A stretch of DNA of 64,000 nt from Heliocidaris erythrogramma. Its lineage: Eukaryota > Echinodermata > Echinoidea > Camarodonta > Echinometridae. The stretch's first letter is position 1, and every line of letters starts with the position of its first letter. Location of the stretch: assembly GCA_025617745.1 (NCBI GenBank), contig CM046870.1:27547927-27611926 (forward strand), in the 5' to 3' direction. The notes below the pieces were generated by a model. That model had not been told where the DNA came from and did not search any database. It worked only from the letters and a program-made list of their open reading frames with translations. Shown here in pieces: positions 24,240 to 35,172 of the stretch. The position numbers were made by a program, and so were the translations under genes.

Positions 24240-24895
24240 AATGATCAGAAAACATAAACGAGAGAAAAGGTAGATGAATACAGAATGTAAACGATAAAGG
24301 TGAGAAAAGTAGAGTATATTGAGATCGAGAAGGAAACGCAACCAAAATAGAGCAAGAAGGAAAATGGGAAACAAGGAAGAAAAGGAGGAGGAGGAAGGAG
24401 GGAGAAGAAGGGGGAGGAACACAGATGGAAAGAGGTAAATAAGAGTAGAATATAGGAAGTTGTGAAGGGTAGTAAGACAAACAAATACGAAGATGGGAGG
24501 AAAAGAGGAAAGGAACGAGGAGGAGCGGAGGGAGGAGAAGCAGGAGAAGCAGGAGGAGGAGGAGGAAGAAAAGGGAAGGAAAGAGATGACTAAGACTATA
24601 GGAATTGGAGGAGGGTATATAGTAAAGACTTAAAAATGAAGATGGGGAAGAAGAAGAAATGAATGAGAAAGAGAAGCAGATAGAGAAGGAGAAGGTAGAG
24701 AATTGTGAGAGGAGGAGAAGAAAGAGGATCAAGAAGCAGAAGGAGGATTAGGAAAAGGAATATGATGAGGAGAAGGAGTACGAGGAGGAAGAAAATGATA
24801 GAAAAGAAGAACAAAAAGCAGGAAGGAAGAAATGATGAACAGGTGGAGAAGGAATGATAGGAGGAAGAGGAAAACGAGGAGAAAGATGTTCCATT
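24240..24895 (+). repeat. Purine-rich tract in intron 3
   Basis: About 650 bp of almost unbroken A/G-rich sequence on the plus strand, so the pre-mRNA of the minus-strand gene carries a C/U-rich tract just after exon 3. The leucine/serine-rich minus-strand frames are artefacts. Confidence 0.85.
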
Positions 24896-24904
24896 TTTCT
24901 TTAC

Positions 24905-25054
24905 CGATTGTCGACAATCTGATGACAAAATTGCTGGTGATGGCTTACAATCTGAGGCAAGTTGTCCATCTCTAAAGATGAAGTATGCGAAGACGATACA
25001 CAAAACTGACGTAAGCAGAGTCGACAATGTCGACAGAACAATTAATTTCTGAAT
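24905..25054 (-). CDS. MS4A-like tetraspan protein, exon 3 (membrane segment and loop)
   Basis: 150 nt, acceptor TTTCTATTTCTGACAG|ATT, donor TCG|GTAAAG, phase 0 at both ends. It begins IQKLIVLSTLSTLLTSVLCI and continues VFAYFIFRDGQLASDCKPSP AILSSDCRQS. A 25-residue membrane helix is followed by a 23-residue polar loop with two cysteines nine residues apart. In MS4A proteins the large second extracellular loop between TM3 and TM4 often has a disulfide, and this would fit. An earlier donor TCAGATT|GTAAGCC is possible but breaks the phase. Confidence 0.6.
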
Positions 25055-25294
25055 CTGTCAGAAATAGAAAGGAAGAAGAAAAATCATTTAGATTTTGAAT
25101 ACGTAAAAATAAAAAGTGGAAAAACCAAATATAATGGACTAACAAAAATAGTGGAGAAAAGAACATCTCAAATGAAAGTTATGAAAGCTACTTTCTCATA
25201 ATGATTACGGTAAGGAAAATATCATCGACATGTAATTCACCATGAAATTATTTTCACTAATTTCACGGCAGCAAATGTATAAAGCAAACATGTC

Positions 25295-25443
25295 AGGGCC
25301 CCGTTTCATTAAATTGGTTATCAATAACAAGTTACAATAATTGTTATAAGCTACTGAAATCCTTGAATCTGATTGGCTGAGAGCAAATTTGTCATAGAAA
25401 TGGGGCAGTTGTTATTGATAACAAGTTTTATGAAACAGGGCCC
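25295..25443. repeat. CCAAT-core hairpin MITE, copy 3 of GTTTCATAAAACTTG subfamily
   Basis: Ends AGGGCCCCGTTTCATTAAAT and ACAAGTTTTATGAAACAGGG CCC. The core has TGATTGGCTGAGAGC. It lies in intron 2 of the tetraspan gene. Confidence 0.85.
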
Positions 25444-25505
25444 AGATCTTGGATTGATCGATACACGTTTATAACAGTTTGAAGTTTCAGTCTGTAAACT
25501 TTATA

Positions 25506-25594
25506 CCGTCTGTTTGGAGCCAGAAGGGCCGCGTTAATTCATATACATGTACTTTAACACAGAGTTAACGCCTTTCTGGCTCCAAAGAGACGAT
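25506..25594. repeat. GTTAAC-core hairpin element, copy 5
   Basis: CCGTCTGTTTGGAGCCAGAA GGGCCGCGTTAATTC, a loop with TACATGTA, then GAGTTAACGCCTTTCTGGCT CCAAAGAGACG. The arms are about 35 bp. Confidence 0.8.
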
Positions 25595-25762
25595 AATATG
25601 TTGATGCATAATACCAGTGAATGATTCCGTAATCTTTTGTAAGTCAGCAGCCCTGTGACACTGGTTGGTAAGAAGAACTGGAAGAAAAGAAAGAAGAAAA
25701 AGGAGAAAACGAAACAAAGAAACTTTAAATAAGGAGAGTCAATAGAACACAGAGGAATGATC

Positions 25763-25806
25763 AGTGGCGTAGCATGGGCCGACCCATAGGGGGGGGGGGG
25801 GGGGGA
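25763..25806 (+). repeat. CAGTGGCGTAGC element end with poly-G
   Basis: CAGTGGCGTAGCATGGGCC followed within 20 bp by a run of about 15 G. It shares its end with the element at 22466-22733. The opposite end was not located. Confidence 0.5.
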
Positions 25807-26213
25807 GATCTTGGTGTGTGCGTATATGTGTGTGGGGTTGGGTGGGAAGTGCGGTTGGTATGAAAATGCTTATCAAACAAGGTCACATAGTGGAGGGTGT
25901 GAGAGGGGTCCTCTCGTCTTCTTTTCATGTTCCATATCCCCTTCCTTCTCTCTCTCTTGTTTTCTTTCCTCATGTTGAGCCATTCATTTATTTCTAGGGG
26001 GGGGGGGGGCAAGGCATGTGATTTCTGTTACCTCCATGCAAGGCTACTCTACTAGTTACAAACAACAACAACAACACAAACTTAGCATTATATCTTTCAC
26101 GAAACAGCCCCAAACATTCTCTATAAATCAGTTTACAAAATAGCTTAATCTGCCTCTTTGAAATACCAGTCAATGAGTTGGATAACACCTTCCTGACCTG
26201 GTATGATACTTAC

Positions 26214-26330
26214 AAATATTGGACTCCAGATGGTGATCGCAAGGTATGACATGTAACTCTTGGTGACCACGCCCAAGATGCCCATGAAGATGAGGAGGAG
26301 AGAACAAAACGAGTGGAGCAGAGAAATGTT
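26214..26330 (-). CDS. MS4A-like tetraspan protein, exon 2 (first membrane segment)
   Basis: 117 nt, acceptor TTCCTCTCAG|AAC, donor TTT|GTAAGT (near consensus), phase 0 at both ends. It begins NISLLHSFCSLLLIFMGILG and continues VVTKSYMSYLAITIWSPIF. One membrane helix is followed by a short loop and the start of a second hydrophobic stretch cut by the intron. Family resemblance: MS4A proteins have a first helix ending ..G.G.. and then a loop leading to a ..P.WG..F start of TM2. WSPIF sits at that place. The rest of TM2 (about 20 residues, one small in-phase exon) should lie between 25055 and 26213, but I could not find it. Confidence 0.65.
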
Positions 26331-26645
26331 CTGAGAGGAAAAGAAGTGAAAATAGATATAATCAAAAGTTTAAGTAATAGTTTGAATCACTTAAAGTTCT
26401 GTAAATACACTGGAAGTTTTGAATTAACATTAAAGAAAGAAAGATTGAAAAAAAAAGAAAGAAAGAAAGAAAGAAGGAAAAAAGAAGGAAGAACGAAGGA
26501 AAGAAAGAAATGAAGAATGAAAGAAAACAATAATGGCGTGCTTCATAATATCCTGAGAGGAGCATTTCTCCAAAGTTCGCAATTCCCGAATGTTTGTTTT
26601 TCTGTCCATTTTTGTGATAATATAATGATAATAATAACAACAACA

Positions 26646-26646
26646 A

Positions 26647-26729
<83 letters not shown>

Positions 26730-26758
26730 TTACCGCTACTACTATACTACTACTACTA
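26646..26758 (+). repeat. (ACT)n microsatellite
   Basis: About 35 nearly perfect ACT units with one ACCGCT interruption, followed by AAT repeats. It lies in intron 1 of the tetraspan gene. Confidence 0.97.
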
Positions 26759-27012
26759 ATAATAATAATCATAATAATAAATAAATAATAAAGTAATTTT
26801 ATATCCCCTATGCGTTTTACAGAGTTTGTAATAATCAATAATACAATTAATAATGTTATACCAAGTGTTTTTCATGAGTTCGGATTTGGCATCTATCTTT
26901 GTTCATGTTCCAATAATCGTAACAATTGGACGATATAAGCGTTTTTTTTTTAAATCCGAATTATGAACTTTGGTGAATAATGATCCTTTTGAATATCAAG
27001 CTCCCCTATACC

Positions 27013-27163
27013 AGGGTCCCGTTTCATAAAACTTGTTATCAGTAACAAGTGCCACATTTCTATGACAAATTTGCTCTCATCCAATCAGATGCAAGGATTT
27101 CAATAACTTATAACAACTATCGTGACTTGTTCTTGATAACAAGTTTTATGAAATGGGGCCCTG
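27013..27163. repeat. CCAAT-core hairpin MITE, copy 4 of GTTTCATAAAACTTG subfamily
   Basis: Ends AGGGTCCCGTTTCATAAAAC and AGTTTTATGAAATGGGGCCC. The core has CATCCAATCAGATGCAAGG. Confidence 0.85.
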
Positions 27164-27834
27164 ATGTAACATGACATCTCTGGAACAATGCCAAGCTTGT
27201 AATTATTAACGGTGTCTGATTTTGAATTGTATGGGAACTTCGTGAAAATCAAATGGCAAATTGAAACTTTGATAAGAGAAGTAAGAAATCTAAACTGGAA
27301 ATAATTATGTAAACAGGATCAAAATTGGAGACGGAGTCGATAAGTGTGCACCCTCTAAATATCTAAATATCAAACACATGCTCAGTAAATCTCTTTACGA
27401 TCATGACGATTGGTTGCAAAGAGTTATCGATAATTTCGGATCGTTCTCCAGATAATAAATCACCGGTGTTACAATCCACACAACACAAAATTATTGATGA
27501 CAACATATACTGCGCTATTCCATTATTGTTGATAAGCTCGTTTGAAACAAAAAAAAAACTGAATCTATTTTCACCCTTGGCTGATCATGCCACAAACAAT
27601 ACATTGGGAAGAATCAAAAGTGATATCATGTTTGTGTATAATATGCTTCCTTCAGTCGACCTTCATGCGAACGTATTTATGGAAAAGGATTTGCCATATT
27701 TTGTGAGTTCTAATACGGATGATTGTTTTACCAAATCCATTAGTACTGGAAGAGTACTCCAATAGTAGCCTACTGGACAAGTATATTGCGATAATTATCA
27801 CTGGGCATTGTGAGTACTGATAAAAAGGTTTAAC

Positions 27835-28742
27835 TTAAAGGAGAATTAAGCCCTGATTACAAATTTACTTATATTGGAAGGTGTAATATATTCCTACTTA
27901 TTGGCCTAAATCATTTTCTAATAAGATATCAGAAAAGGGTATAAATAAAGATATTCCAACACCCGGTATCGTCTCCTACTCATTTACATGGGGGCTGCCA
28001 TTTTCTTGCTGATTTGGAGTTGTACATGAACCATTGAGAAATGTTCCAGTCAGGAAGATATTTTGAATCCAAATCCTAAATTGATTTTCTTCATTACCTA
28101 ATTCCCATATGTGACGGAAAATATAAAGTGGGTGTTTACATGTATTATAAAAATTAAATCTTTATAATGATACTTTTAAATTGTCTGGTTTTGCTTAACA
28201 AAAATCTATTTTCTTGGGTTTGCCAAACAGAGTAGAACATAATATATGTAGCATGCATTCTGACTTTTCAAGTCCATTATCCGAAAGCAGGTGAATGCAT
28301 AGTTTGCCGCTATAGATGCTCAGGGAAGAAGCATTCATAAAATTTGAATTAATTTGCTCCGTCCCATACGTCCAGTATCGAGAAAATAGATTTCTATTAA
28401 GCGAATATCGATTTTCAACAGAAATATATAAGGAAATCTTCAGTTTAAAAATAAATTGACATATCTATTCTATATTTTTAATCTCAAATGGGTTTTTAAT
28501 TTTGAAAAAGGCAATTGAGCATTTGGATTAAGAAAATCTTCTTGTACACATAAACAAAATGGCAGCCCCATGTGCTGCTAGCAGACGATACATATTGCTA
28601 GCAGATGGTAAATTTTGCTCAGAAAAATTTGATTCGTATCGATCTCGTATATTTTGACGCGAAGCCATATAGTCTAACAAGTAGGAATAAATAACACCTT
28701 TGAACACTATCGTCTTTATTTTTGAGCGTAATTCTCCTTTAA
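27835..28742. repeat. TTAAAGGAGAATTA TIR element
   Basis: About 908 bp. Ends TTAAAGGAGAATTAAGCCC and GAGCGTAATTCTCCTTTAA. The subterminal words CTACTTATTGG / TAACAAGTAGGAATAA and GGGGGCTGCCATTTT / AAAATGGCAGCCCC are also inverted. The element at 50603-51255 has the same GGGGGCTGCCATT and GCTAGCA words. No coding. Confidence 0.75.
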
Positions 28743-29097
28743 TTAGATTTTACATGGATCAGTGAGTATAGTCTGCACTCTCCATTAAAAACGGGGACAT
28801 CCCACGAGACCGATTTCATATGAAAAAGAAGGAAGTTTAGAAAAAGAAGATGAGAGAAAGGAAATAAAAGTCAGAATGAAATATATATGCATGCACAGAA
28901 AAGTGGTCCAAAAGCCCATGAAACAGACTTTGTTGATCTTTTGGGCTGTCGGTGTCGTAAACCCTCCGAAAGTTGACGAATCGCGGACGACAATGTCGTT
29001 AAAAAAAAAAAAGTTCCATATCTCCCAATCGTAATCCTCGTTCATGGTCATTTTATCAATTGTCTTAAATAGATATATAAAAAACACAAAATTCTAC

Positions 29098-29472
29098 CCT
29101 CATTACGATGTCGATGTTGGCGGTGGCAGCGACTCTCGATGCCCACGATTTCCACGATGACGTCGCAATGCTGTAACTGTGAACAAACGTTGGTCTCTCA
29201 CGGTCATTCGCTCCCGACATCGAAGCGAATCCATTTGATTTATTGTTCGCTTTGGAAAATTCGCCCAGTCTCGCTGAAATGTCTACATCACTCTCATCAT
29301 CATCGTCATCATTGGCTATATCGTTCCCGTCGTCGTTTGCTGTAAGCGTTCTATCCTTAATTCGCATGTCGCTATCACCTTCAACATCCCTCGCGTCGTC
29401 GGTGTTTACGTCCTTTTGTGATGGATTCCTCGGCATTGGCTGCCCTTCTGTTAGAGTTTCTGTTTGCGCCAT
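29098..29472 (-). CDS. MS4A-like tetraspan protein, coding exon 1 (cytosolic N-terminus)
   Basis: The ATG at 29472-29470 lies in a near-perfect initiation context, CCCGCCATGGCG, and opens 125 codons ending ATG AGG|GTAGAA, phase 0. The peptide starts MAQTETLTEGQPMPRNPSQK and carries an acidic block NDDDDDESDVDI around residues 55-66. It ends in a Trp/Arg-containing segment, SSWKSWASRVAATANIDIVMR. No signal peptide, so the N-terminus should be cytosolic, as in MS4A proteins. The same phase and a membrane segment at the start of the exon at 26330 support the join. The gene name is left blank: the fold looks like a four-helix membrane protein, but the family is only a resemblance. Exons as found give about 317 residues without the missing TM2 piece. 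Confidence 0.65.
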
Positions 29473-29499
29473 GGCGGGATCTCAGTCGTTTTCGTTCTT

Positions 29500-29859
29500 A
29501 CTCTAGCGTTGTTATTTTTTTTCCTTGTGATGTTGCTTCAGTAACACTTTCAGTACTGTCAGGAAAAGAAAAATATAGTCATAAACGATTACTAGCAGTT
29601 AAGACTTTGTTAGGCCATTGTTTACTCATTTTATTGTATTTTCCTGATTATAGAGCTATATGAATATTAATTTTGTATTTGTCGAATTTGTTTCTACCAT
29701 GGTAAATGAAAAACCCCGTGAGAGGGGGAAAAGAACCCCGTGGAAGGGGGGGGGGGGGGTTAAGTATATCCTGAAGTCTTGTTACAATAAGAGTGCAGGA
29801 TGGAAATTAGCATAATACAAGGAAGGGAGAGAGAGCTGAGAGAGGTAGAGAGGGGGAGG

Positions 29860-29892
<33 letters not shown>

Positions 29893-32390
29893 GGAGGAGG
29901 GGAGGGGCCGCATGGCAAAGGAAATATGAATAACAAGTGAACATAAATTTTAAAATTTAGCTACGCCCACGTGTACATAAAAATCTGTACCGAAACTTGC
30001 AGACAATGATTGGCATTCCTCGAGTACTGAAAATGGCAGAATAACCATTTTTACTTCCAACATCGGAATGTCAATTATATCAACTGGTGATGATTAGGTC
30101 ATTTCCGTCTCTTTATTTTCCTCTTTTTTTAAACAATCTGCATACAGATATGATTTGGTATGGCTGATCCATATTTACATAGCAACAGTCTACTGCTTCT
30201 GTATAGCAATGCCAAGTGTCGAGCGAAGGGCATTATGCATACACAGCGATTCTAAACAAAAGATGATTTTATATGCTTTGTCTATCAAATTGAAAATTGA
30301 GGGTGTTTACAACACTGCGATTTCTCTATCAGTACTTTATCGGTCGTATACTATTACCACAGTTATCAGGAAAAGGTACAAAAACAAAAATCATTGTTCA
30401 AGTTGAACAGTCCATATATATCATGCCAATGTTTCAAACTGGTCACTTGTGAACACTCTGTTCAAACTCCAAGTTATTATTCAAAGAATACTTTATGATT
30501 CAGAAAAAAGGTTTGCGGTACAACCATGTCAGTTGGAATAACTCCACGTTCCGGTCAGAATACTCTGGCCGTCGTCAGGAGAATAAGAAGAGCGAATAAA
30601 TCAGCAGAATTTATATATGAAGCGGTAGAAATTCTACAGCTTCACAACTTGTTTGTAAAGTTAGGCAATTCACTTTTAAAATGAAGGCAAACAATAACAT
30701 CACGGAATTAGTATAGAAAGAAATAGTAACAGTAACATCAAAGTACCTGCATACTTTATGATTTTCCTATTTCTGTAAGATAGAATTGCATGTTCATTGA
30801 TATGATAAAGTAAACTAAAAAATAGAGACTGAAAATCAATATTTGATTACTGATTTAAACAAATTATTGGTAAAACTATGAACAAAAACAATGGACGTCG
30901 TGTGTTATTAAGAACTCATGAGATTCACAATTGTATCGACTGTAAGAATTATTAGAGGAAGAACTAAAAACAAAACCAGAAATGTCTATAGTAGCTGGTC
31001 CATGGTCATAACTGGTTTGTTTGATCTGTTGGTCTTCCAATGTTTGTTTTCCACAATGATGACTCATATAAGCCCGCCATGATGAACAACAATTCACAAC
31101 TATCTGTTGGAGTGGTAATAAAAATTACTTGAGATACCCCTTACGATCAATGTTGTTCTCCCAAAATCTATGTCATGGTCGAGTATTGAGAGTTTTCAAA
31201 CACGACCAAAAATATAAGATAAGGTTTATGGCAGCTACAAAGTGGAGACGTTGAAAAAGGCAAATTTTAATTTTCGTTTACAATAACTCAAAGACAACGA
31301 ATCGACTGTACATTTTAACATTTCTGTGAAATGTGCATTGTCTAAAAGGCTATTCGTATGGTAGGCCTAATAATAGGCAAGTCTGCGGTAATTAGAATGT
31401 TCGTATCCCATTTATACGCTCTACAATTAAGATATACAAAAAAAATCGGAGATGTGGCCGGTGACGTAGGGACAAAATAGTTTGGACTTGCCTACAATAT
31501 TGAGGGGGGGGGGGGGGGTGTTTATTATCATAATTGTAAATATCATTAATCAAACTAAATAATCTTTAGACGGTAAAGGTATATATTTTCAGTATTCGTG
31601 GCATGTAAGTTAGTTCAACCGCATAAAAACAGTAATACGGTAATTGGTTTACAATTTGTTTACTTATAGACTGTTCGTTGATTAAGTATCATCTGTAAAT
31701 TATAAAGGAGTATTTCTGGGATGGTTTAGAAAAAATTCTTAACTAATTATGCTGACAGTGATTGCATGCTTTCTTATGAGAAGAATCGAAATGACACAAT
31801 GTAGTTATCCCCATTTTAAAATTTGGCGCCAATCAATCGAGGATCGATAAAACGACATTACAAAGTAGTTCGTGATATTTCAAACAATATCACGGCAGAA
31901 TACAAAAAATATTTGTATACCTGTGCCTGCCTAGGAAGAATATTTCGATATTCTGGCAGTTACAGTGAAGATGTATAGTTACAATAGTTCTGTAAGTTTG
32001 TTATATCCATATAATACAGGCCATGCATCTGCGAATGGAGATCTCACCTATTATGCCTATAATAAGCCCGAATAACTGGTTTCCTATTATACACACTCAT
32101 GTCAGGATCGGATTAAGGTTTGTTCCTTTTTTCAGCTGTAAATCCCAAATGACCACACGTTGAAAGTCTGGAGCATACTACAGGTCTGGAGCAGACGTAC
32201 GCCCCCATTTGAAGGCCAGGTGAAATAATACAGTGAGTTGGGCTACGGCAAATCAGGCTGTTCTGTCCTACATATACACTCCGCTATCATATCTGGATAC
32301 CCCATCAGTTTAACATGATCCCATGGCATTCATCTATTTCTATATAGCAATATTATGAAAAGAGATAAATTGAATAAAATAATAAATTGC
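29500..32390. other. Intergenic DNA upstream of the tetraspan gene
   Basis: 29473-29700 is the likely promoter side. 29740-29760 and 29850-29895 hold poly-G and GA repeats. 30000-32390 is AT-rich with no exon or repeat that I can name, except a poly-G run at 31503-31518. Confidence 0.5.
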
Positions 32391-32973
32391 TCACCTAAAT
32401 CTCTCTCGAAGAAGTCGACCTATAAAATCCTCGAAGATTCAGCATGGACAAACGTTGGGTCCTTCTTGGTAGGTTAGGTGCCTTACTGAGCGTTAGTTGT
32501 TCGGGATCCTCGTTATACTTTCTAGGAACAAAGTCATTGAAAATTAGACTCACCTTCACCGACAAGGCAAGTTTTAACACGGTTGCGTCCAAATCTTCAG
32601 TCCCACTAATTCCTTATATCCGAACAACTAATACCGGGGCTCCATAATTTTTCATGGCTACATTTGGGCACGGTTTCATCAGGTTAGCAGTTTAGTGCGA
32701 TCTGTGCCATTCTGTGGACTCAATGGACTGTTCGGAAATTCCGGTTGTGTTCATTGGTAACTTGAAATCGGGTAATTTTTGTCGTGTATTGTTATAGAGT
32801 GATGATGTCATCAAAGATCTATATTTGTAGCCTCGCGTGTTTGTCGAGTGCTCTATAGGTCGACAGAACCGACGTTTTAGACCATAAAGTGCTTGCTTGC
32901 TTGCTGCACTCGAAACTACGGAGTTTTGTTCTCCAGAATGGGGTCTGAACATCGAGTAGTGTAACAAGCCATA

Positions 32974-33063
32974 GGGAATTCCACCATTTTCTTTTTCTTC
33001 AATGGGAATTCCACCATTTTCTTTTTCTTCAATGGGAATTCCACCATTTTCTTTTTCTTCAAT
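32974..33063 (+). repeat. 30 bp unit repeated three times without change
   Basis: Unit GGGAATTCCACCATTTTCTT TTTCTTCAAT at 32974, 33004 and 33034. The copies are identical by eye, so the expansion is recent. On the minus strand it reads KKKKMVEFPL three times, within an unconvincing short frame. Confidence 0.95.
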
Positions 33064-33880
33064 GACGAAGTCACATATCCCGTTCGTCTAAATAAGAAAA
33101 CAGGCTGAAATTCATGAATTGGAAATATGACCACATCAATACAACCAAAAAAAAAAAAAAGAAAAAAGAAAAAGAAAAAGAAATGAAATCACAGCTTATC
33201 AAAATAAAAACAAAGATCTAACTTGGTAGAGACTAGCTCACTTTTGTCCTAACTATAGCATCACAGAATTATGTAGAACTGATGACGGACACTGAGTATA
33301 ATCCCAACAAGATTATCCATAATCTATAATAAAGAAGCTGCATGTTTATCTTGAAAAGACTAGGTTGTATGCTAAACTACAGAAAGCAATCCATAAGCAA
33401 AACCAGCTTGTACTTACTGACTGTGAGTGCATCCACCCCAGGCAGTTTAATGTTTTACAAAAAGCAATGCCAGATATGCCCCTATTATGCGACACAAACA
33501 TTAAATATTAGGACACTTTTTATAGAATTGATGAATATGGAACGAACGCGAAAGAGGCACAAAAGCCATTTGCATTCCACGCGACTGAGTGGCGTGACGA
33601 ATGGGAAGCTGTTCTTTCTTTTGTCAAGTGTAAATACAACATAATCCTCACAAGTTTGGTATTGGAACGCATTAGGTATATCTATTTAGAGAAAAGATCA
33701 AAGCTAACCACACAGTGCGTCAAGAAAAAAAAATCTGACATTATATGAATTTGAAAGATTGTAGTTTTCTAATGCTGTAGCATAGATACCAATAGCAGGA
33801 TTTTTTTTGTAACGGCTGAAGGCGTCACTGAGTTTAAAGATACCAGTACCAGTCATGCTATTCCACTGTAAAAGATACTA

Positions 33881-34064
33881 CAGTGAAACCTGTCTATAAA
33901 GACCACCCAAGGGAGACAAGAAAAGTGGTCTTTAGGTGGTCTTTATGGACAGGTTCCTTTAATACGTGTTTCAATGAGAAATGCTGTTCAAGGGAAATGA
34001 AAATTGTGGTCTTTATGGACAGGTGGTCTTTCTATACAGGTGGTCACTAAAGCAGGTTTGACTG
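33881..34064. repeat. TA-flanked MITE CAGTGAAACCTGTCTATAAA
   Basis: A 184 bp element flanked by TA on both sides, with ends CAGTGAAACCTGTCTATAAA and CAGGTTTGACTG. Inside are GTGGTCTTTATGGACAGG words in several copies. The CAGT..ACTG ends with a TA target are typical of Tc1/mariner/pogo-type non-autonomous elements. Confidence 0.8.
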
Positions 34065-34493
34065 TATAACATATTCTGAATGGTGGGTTACATAAGTATT
34101 GTGTGGGTTTGGAATCAATCATCAAAATGCCAACAAGGTGACTCAGTCTCGTTGAAAATCGCATAAACAGTGAAAAGCACCACACACGAACATGTGGCAT
34201 CAAAATTGGTCCAAAGCTTTAAAATACTCTCTTTCTTAAATAGCATATTTAGATTATAAATGGATCTTATATCATTTTTGTGTGATAATTCTCCAATGAT
34301 ATCCTCCACATAGCAGCTTAAAATAACTTGACGCCCCCCCCCCAAAAAAAAAAAGAAAGAACGAAAAGGGTTTCACCATTTCCACAGACTTATTTTCACC
34401 TTGCCAGAAGTCAACCTTCTCTTTGATACCATAGTTCTTTGGAAACAACGGTCATGACGGTTATATACCTTGCAAATTTTGTTTTCTTATTGG

Positions 34494-34510
34494 GGGGGGG
34501 GGGGGGGGGC
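34494..34510 (+). repeat. Poly-G tract
   Basis: About 17 G in a row in an AT-rich flank, the end of the intergenic stretch 34070-34890. The rest of that stretch holds only a poly-C run (34327-34335) and the hAT-like end TCCTGGATCCGCAACTGG (34635-34652). Confidence 0.85.
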
Positions 34511-34902
34511 CCGTGCACCTTTATATGCCCACCCTTTCGTAAATTTCGATCCAACAGAAACATGTATACTGTGATAAGCTTCAGGAAATGTTCTGAATAG
34601 TGCAACCCCCATATATATTTTTTTTTACAAAATCCTGGATCCGCAACTGGTTACCGTCGTAGAACTGTCCATTAGTTTTGCAATGAGGATTCATGATCAA
34701 AAGCAAAGACAGTACATATAATCCGGTTCGTATTCATTTTTGTTCATATTACTGATGCACCCCCCTCCCGATTTTCTCTTTTAATCACATGAACTCTAAT
34801 TAAACTCGATTAAGAGTAACAAGGGTTACGCTTGCCGTAAGGTATCTAGAACAGCAAATTTTACTTATTTTCTTTCCATTTTGCAAATGGATCACACCAG
34901 GG

Positions 34903-35035
34903 GCGGATCCAGGATTTAAAAAAAAGGTGGGGACACTTCAGAAAAATTAAATTGTTGTGTATGATAATAATGATAATAATAATGATGATGATGATGATGA
35001 AGATGATGATAATAAAAATAATAATGATAAATAAT
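34903..35035 (+). repeat. hAT-like element end and (ATGATA)n microsatellite
   Basis: CAGGGGCGGATCCAGGATTT at 34898-34917, then ATA/ATG triplets to about 35040. The same end (inverted) occurs at 21350 and 34635. The matching far end was not found. Confidence 0.5.
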
Positions 35036-35172
35036 GATGGTATAAGAATAAGAATAAGAAGAATAACAATTAACATTTCTATAGTTCTTAGTGTACATGT
35101 TGTTTCTAAGCGCTTAACAAACTTAAATATGAAATAAACAAACATTACAATAACAATGAAGAAAAACATTAC

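Noticed and set aside
24183..25027. Long minus-strand Leu/Ser/Phe-rich frames
   Set aside because: Low-complexity translation of the intronic purine tract. Only the part at 24905-25054 has splice sites and is kept as an exon.
26362..26838. Poly-Val / poly-Leu frames
   Set aside because: Translation of the ACT microsatellite.
29418..29663. Plus-strand frames opposite tetraspan exon 1
   Set aside because: Shadows of the minus-strand exon and its promoter side, with no start context or domain.
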